A stretch of DNA of 27,263 nt, from positions 1-27,263 of the forward strand of contig CAYFMP010000054.1 of assembly GCA_964344215.1 (NCBI GenBank). The letters are read 5' to 3'. The translations under genes and the position numbers were made by a program. Shown here piece after piece: positions 22,801-27,263 of this stretch. The stretch comes from CAYFMP01 sp964344215 (lineage in GTDB: Bacteria > Pseudomonadota > Alphaproteobacteria > Rhodospirillales > Casp-alpha2). Position 1 is the stretch's first letter. Each line of letters starts with the position of its first letter. The notes under the pieces were generated by a model. The model made no database searches. It saw only the letters and a program-made list of their open reading frames with translations, and was not told where the DNA came from.

Positions 22801-24036
22801 ATGGTCCTGGTCCGCGTTTTCGCCCCGTTCGCGCTCGGCTACTTCCTTTCCTACCTCTTGAGGGTGGTCAACGCGGTCATCGCCCCCGACCTGATCGCCG
22901 ACCTCGGAGTCAGCGCCGCCGACCTCGGCCTGCTGACCAGCGTCAACTTCCTGGCCTTCGGCCTGTTCCAGCTGCCGCTCGGCATCCTCTTGGACCGCTT
23001 CGGACCGAGGCGCACCGAATCGACCCTGCTGATCGCCGCCGCCGCCGGCGCCTTCCTGTTCGCCGCCGCCGACGCCATGCCGGGGCTGATTTTGGGGCGC
23101 GCCCTGATCGGGCTCGGCACCTCCGCCTGCCTGATGGCGGCCTTCAAGGCCTACGTCATGTGGTTCCCGAAGGAGCGCATTCCGCTCATCAACGGCTTTC
23201 AGATGACGGCCGGGGGCTTGGGCGCCGTCGCCGGCACCGTGCCGGTCGAAATGGCGTTGGGCGTGACCGACTGGCGCGGCCTGTTCGTGATACTGGGCTG
23301 TGCGGTGCTGGCGGTGGCGGCGCTGCTCTATCTGACGGTGCCGCGGCGGGCCTCGACCGAATCGATGCCCGGCACCATGGCCGAACAACTGGCCGGCGTT
23401 GCCGAGGTGTTTTCGAGCCCGCTGTTCTGGCGGATCGCGCCGCTGACCGTCGCCTCGCAGTGCACCTTCCTCGGCACCCAGAGCCTGTGGTCGGGACCGT
23501 GGCTGGCCGACGTCGCCGGCCTCGGGCGCGACGCCGTCGCCGAAACGCTGTTGTTGATCGCGGTGGCCATGGTCGGCGGGTTCCTCGCCATGGGCACCAT
23601 CGCCGACCGGCTGGGGCGCTACGGGGTGCCGCCGATCCGGGTGGCGCTGGCCGGGATGATGGCGTTCGCCGTGGTCCAGCTCGGGCTGGTCCTGCAATGG
23701 ACCGAGATGGCGGTGGGGCTGTGGATGCTGTTCGGCTTCTTCGGGACCACCGGCATTCTGCCTTACGCCGTGCTGCCGCAAGGTTTCAGGCCGGAACTGG
23801 CGGGCCGCGTGATCACCGGCATGAACGTCCTGGTTTTCAGCTCGGCGTTCGCCGCCCAGTGGGGAATCGGCGCCGTCATCAACCTGTGGCCGACGACGGC
23901 CGACGGCGGCTACCATCCGGACGGCTACCAGGCCGGTTTCGCGATGGTGCTCGGCGTCCAGGTCCTCGGCCTGGCCTGGTACGCCCTGTTCCGCCGCGAC
24001 GCCGCCGTTCCGACGGGGTCGGCCGAGGCCGAATGA
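22801..24036 (+). CDS. Major facilitator superfamily transporter
   Basis: A 411-residue inner-membrane permease with about 12 predicted transmembrane helices (for example 11-33, 41-64, 75-94, 97-118, 135-152, 162-180, then 220-400 with six more). MFS motif A appears between helices 2 and 3 as GILLDRFGPRRT. GRALIGLGTSACLMAAFKAY and GGLGAVAGTVPVEMALG are in helices 4 and 5. The family resembles nitrate/cyanate-type or unknown-substrate transporters; no substrate is evident. The ATG at 22801 has GAGGA 12 bases upstream. Its TGA stop is directly adjacent to the TGA of the convergent hydrolase gene. Confidence 0.92.
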   Translation: MVLVRVFAPFALGYFLSYLLRVVNAVIAPDLIADLGVSAADLGLLTSVNFLAFGLFQLPLGILLDRFGPRRTESTLLIAAAAGAFLFAAADAMPGLILGRALIGLGTSACLMAAFKAYVMWFPKERIPLINGFQMTAGGLGAVAGTVPVEMALGVTDWRGLFVILGCAVLAVAALLYLTVPRRASTESMPGTMAEQLAGVAEVFSSPLFWRIAPLTVASQCTFLGTQSLWSGPWLADVAGLGRDAVAETLLLIAVAMVGGFLAMGTIADRLGRYGVPPIRVALAGMMAFAVVQLGLVLQWTEMAVGLWMLFGFFGTTGILPYAVLPQGFRPELAGRVITGMNVLVFSSAFAAQWGIGAVINLWPTTADGGYHPDGYQAGFAMVLGVQVLGLAWYALFRRDAAVPTGSAEAE

Positions 24037-25038
24037 TCAAAGCCTGAACTCGGCGGTGGCCGGGCCGTCGGTCTCGTAGCCGCGGACGACCAGGGTGCCG
24101 GCGGCGGCGTTGGCGACGACGGCCAAGCGGGTGGTCGGGTTGAGGATCGGCGGCGCCACCCACGACAGGTCGCCCGCGGCGGTGTCGCGCACCGCTTCCA
24201 TCATCCGCCAGCGGCCCTCGCTGTCGATACCGCGGGCGCGGCCCGGCGAGGACACGGCGACCCAGTGGTTGGCGGCGCTGGCCGGGCTCTCACGCACGGC
24301 GGCGCCGTCCTCGTAGCGCTCGATGATACAGCCCTGATCGGCATCGATGCCGCTCAGGCTGATGAAGGCCGGCATGGCGAGCGACGTCTCGCCGAGCATC
24401 GCCTTGGCCTCTTCGTAGGTGCGGCAGGACTCGAACGCCCGCCTCAGCAGGTGAAGCGGCGGCAGTGTCCGCCGCCGCCACAGGCGGGTCCGGTTGACGA
24501 CCCAGTCGAGCCAGCACGACGGCGTCCAGCGCCGCATCGGCGGCTGGTTGATGGCGGCCGAGAAGCGGCCCGGCGCCATCGCCGTGACGCAGCCCATGAA
24601 ACCGGGCCAGGTCACGTTGAAATAGGGGCCTGCGGCCGTATCGTGGCGTGCCACTACCAAGTTGCGCCCGAGACCGTCCAAGGGCCAGTCCAGCGTTCGC
24701 AGCAGCCGGTTGCCGGACGCTTCGGGGTCGGGGCCGACGCCGGCCGTGCAGGTCCATTCGAACGACAGGTTGAGGAGGTAAGCGCCGGGGCGGTCGATCG
24801 CGGTCGCCGTCCGTTCGATCTCGGCCAGGTAGGGGCTGGCGTTGCGCTCGAGCCAGCGCTTCGACAGCGCATCGCCTATTTTCAGCGCCAGATCGCCGTA
24901 ATGGGCGCGGCCGTCGGCGACGATGGCGGCCAGGCGCTCGGGATGGCTGTCGAGCAGGCCCGTCGGCCCGGCCGGGCCGGTATCGATCAGCGGAATCGCC
25001 GGTAGTGCTACGCTTTCAAGCTCGGCGCGGCTGTCCAA
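24037..25038 (-). CDS. C45 / acid-ceramidase-like Ntn hydrolase
   Basis: A predicted 333-residue linear-amide hydrolase of the choloylglycine hydrolase/acid ceramidase/C45 Ntn group, which self-cleaves to expose an N-terminal cysteine. Cys97 in NLSFEWTCTAGVG is the likely nucleophile, and NRLLRTLDW (Arg114, Asp117) is the following substrate-binding segment. NVTWPGFMGCVTAMAPGRF and AAINQPPM match later conserved strands. The start is inferred: the frame is open further upstream through the shadow of purB, with no ATG or GTG in the spacer; TTG 25038 has GAGG eight bases upstream. No signal peptide is seen. The substrate (ceramide, fatty acyl amide or other) is unknown. Confidence 0.75.
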   Translation of the reverse strand: MDSRAELESVALPAIPLIDTGPAGPTGLLDSHPERLAAIVADGRAHYGDLALKIGDALSKRWLERNASPYLAEIERTATAIDRPGAYLLNLSFEWTCTAGVGPDPEASGNRLLRTLDWPLDGLGRNLVVARHDTAAGPYFNVTWPGFMGCVTAMAPGRFSAAINQPPMRRWTPSCWLDWVVNRTRLWRRRTLPPLHLLRRAFESCRTYEEAKAMLGETSLAMPAFISLSGIDADQGCIIERYEDGAAVRESPASAANHWVAVSSPGRARGIDSEGRWRMMEAVRDTAAGDLSWVAPPILNPTTRLAVVANAAAGTLVVRGYETDGPATAEFRL

Positions 25039-25054
25039 TTCGAGGGCCTCGATG

Positions 25055-25083
25055 TTTACTTCGCCGGTCCCTGGGAATATACC
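25055..25083 (+). promoter_or_regulatory. Candidate purB promoter
   Basis: TTTACT (25055-25060), 17-bp spacer, TATACC (25078-25083), in the 75-bp divergent spacer before purB. Four of six bases match at each box. Predicted start near 25090, about 24 nt before the purB ATG. Confidence 0.45.
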
Positions 25084-25113
25084 ACGGTACGCCAGATTGA
25101 TCCGAGAGGTCCG

Positions 25114-26496
<1,383 letters not shown>

Positions 26497-26530
26497 TCCC
26501 CGCCCCGGCCGGTAGTCCGACCGCCCTCCC

Positions 26531-27263
26531 TCAATCGAGGAACCCGAGGAACCGCCCGAAGCGCCGGGTCAGCTTGTCGGGGCCGGCGGTCTTGTTGACC
26601 AGGTCGAAGGCGTCGCGGGTCTTCGGGCCGATGCGGCCGTCGAGCTTGAGGCGTGGAAACGCGTTGCCGCCGAGCACGGTCGGGGCGAGGTCGTTGATGG
26701 TCTCCTGCAACGTCGCCGCCTCGATGCGGCCGGCTCGGCGGTTTCCGGGCCGGTCCTCGGGGTCGGCCTTGGGGTCGCGGAACAGATGACCGAAGGCGGT
26801 CCCGGTCTCGCGGGCCAGGTTGCCGCGCCCCGACCGCCGGGCCTGCCTGGCGAAGTCGCGGAAACGCCCCAAGGCCAGACCCTCCTCGATCTTGGCGGCG
26901 CCGAGGCGGGCAATCGTGCGTTTCAAATTGCCCCGGGTTTTCGGCCCGAACACGCCGTCGGTCTTCAGCGCCCGACGTGGATAGGCGCCGGACGCTTGGG
27001 TTTCCGGCGTCATGGCGCCCGACAGCAGGTTGAGGCCGTCCTGCAACTGGCGGATCGGGCGCGCCAGCGAACGGCCGTCGGAGGCGGCGACGACGCGGCG
27101 GGCGAGCCGCTTGAGCCCGTCCCGCAGCGGCCGGCCGTCGGCGTCCAGGGCCGCCGTCGGGCGCTCCGGCAGGACTATCTTGAGTTTGGGCTCGATCATG
27201 CGTCCCGCCGCGTCGCGCTCGACCGGGCCGGTGCCGTAGGCATGCTCGAAGAAGTCGCGCTCG
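26531..27263 (-). CDS. Peptidoglycan-binding-like repeat protein (5' end beyond the window)
   Basis: A protein with two copies of a peptidoglycan-binding-type repeat. Counted from the in-window ATG at 27199, repeat 1 includes ALKTDGVFGPKTR (77-89) and repeat 2 RLKLDGRIGPKTR (183-195). The LDG-xx-GPKTR motif follows a helix with LQ, as in PG_binding_1 domains. The same frame stays open from 27199 to the window edge with protein-like sequence (DFFEHAYGTGPVERDAAG), so the ATG is probably internal and the start lies outside. The visible part is basic and has no membrane segment. A cell-wall or phage-lysis-like role is plausible, but the catalytic part, if any, is not visible. Confidence 0.75.
   Translation of the reverse strand, partial: ERDFFEHAYGTGPVERDAAGRMIEPKLKIVLPERPTAALDADGRPLRDGLKRLARRVVAASDGRSLARPIRQLQDGLNLLSGAMTPETQASGAYPRRALKTDGVFGPKTRGNLKRTIARLGAAKIEEGLALGRFRDFARQARRSGRGNLARETGTAFGHLFRDPKADPEDRPGNRRAGRIEAATLQETINDLAPTVLGGNAFPRLKLDGRIGPKTRDAFDLVNKTAGPDKLTRRFGRFLGFLD

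Overview
This window is high-GC chromosomal DNA of an alphaproteobacterium, most likely a Rhodospirillales-type organism. The evidence is a set of recognisable housekeeping genes in a typical alphaproteobacterial mixture: a GAF-containing nitrogen-PTS enzyme I (ptsP) behind aspartokinase, divergent ubiG, a DUF1178 protein near a Nit-type amidohydrolase and glutaredoxin, ComF head-to-head with an NDUFAF5-like methyltransferase, then sfsA, map, radC and purB. No rRNA, tRNA, CRISPR array, transposase or integrase was seen.

Layout. Positions 1-3703 (minus strand) hold lysC then ptsP, which ends in an imperfect palindrome that includes its stop codon. Positions 3863-5828 (plus) hold ubiG, an NfsA-type nitroreductase and a 73-residue CxxC protein. 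Positions 5845-7853 (minus) hold a membrane-anchored SGNH hydrolase and a DUF1178 zinc-ribbon protein. A lone methyltransferase (7951-8577) and a REP-like palindromic element follow. Positions 8847-11795 (minus) form a tight unit comF, ketopantoate-reductase-like gene, grxC, Nit amidohydrolase. Divergent from it, 11809-13247 carries the NDUFAF5-like methyltransferase and a GNAT acetyltransferase that overlap by GTGA. Positions 13286-15098 (minus) carry an unrecognised single-pass membrane protein and an FkbM methyltransferase.

Positions 15198-16810 are the most accessory-looking part: a HigBA-like toxin-antitoxin pair with a visible promoter and overlapping palindrome, followed by a divergent, lower-GC HNH nuclease gene with an unrecognised C-terminal domain. 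Housekeeping resumes with sfsA, map and radC (16928-19480). A MmgE/PrpD-family gene (minus) is followed by a second lower-GC island at about 20900-21450: a hairpin-rich non-coding stretch with a terminator-like structure, and a 98-residue WYL-like protein. Then come a class III nucleotide cyclase (minus), an MFS transporter (plus), a C45/acid-ceramidase-like Ntn hydrolase (minus), purB (plus), and a peptidoglycan-binding-like protein (minus) whose frame is open to the right edge.

Functionally the window is mostly unlinked core genes: amino-acid biosynthesis (lysC), quinone and complex I biogenesis (ubiG, NDUFAF5-like), nitrogen signalling (ptsP), redox (grxC, nitroreductase), protein maturation (map) and purines (purB). 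I found no convincing large new multi-gene system. The best candidates for something undescribed are the structured RNA-like region before the WYL-like gene, the HNH protein beside the toxin-antitoxin pair, the RadC with an extra N-terminal domain, and the NDUFAF5-like/GNAT pair.
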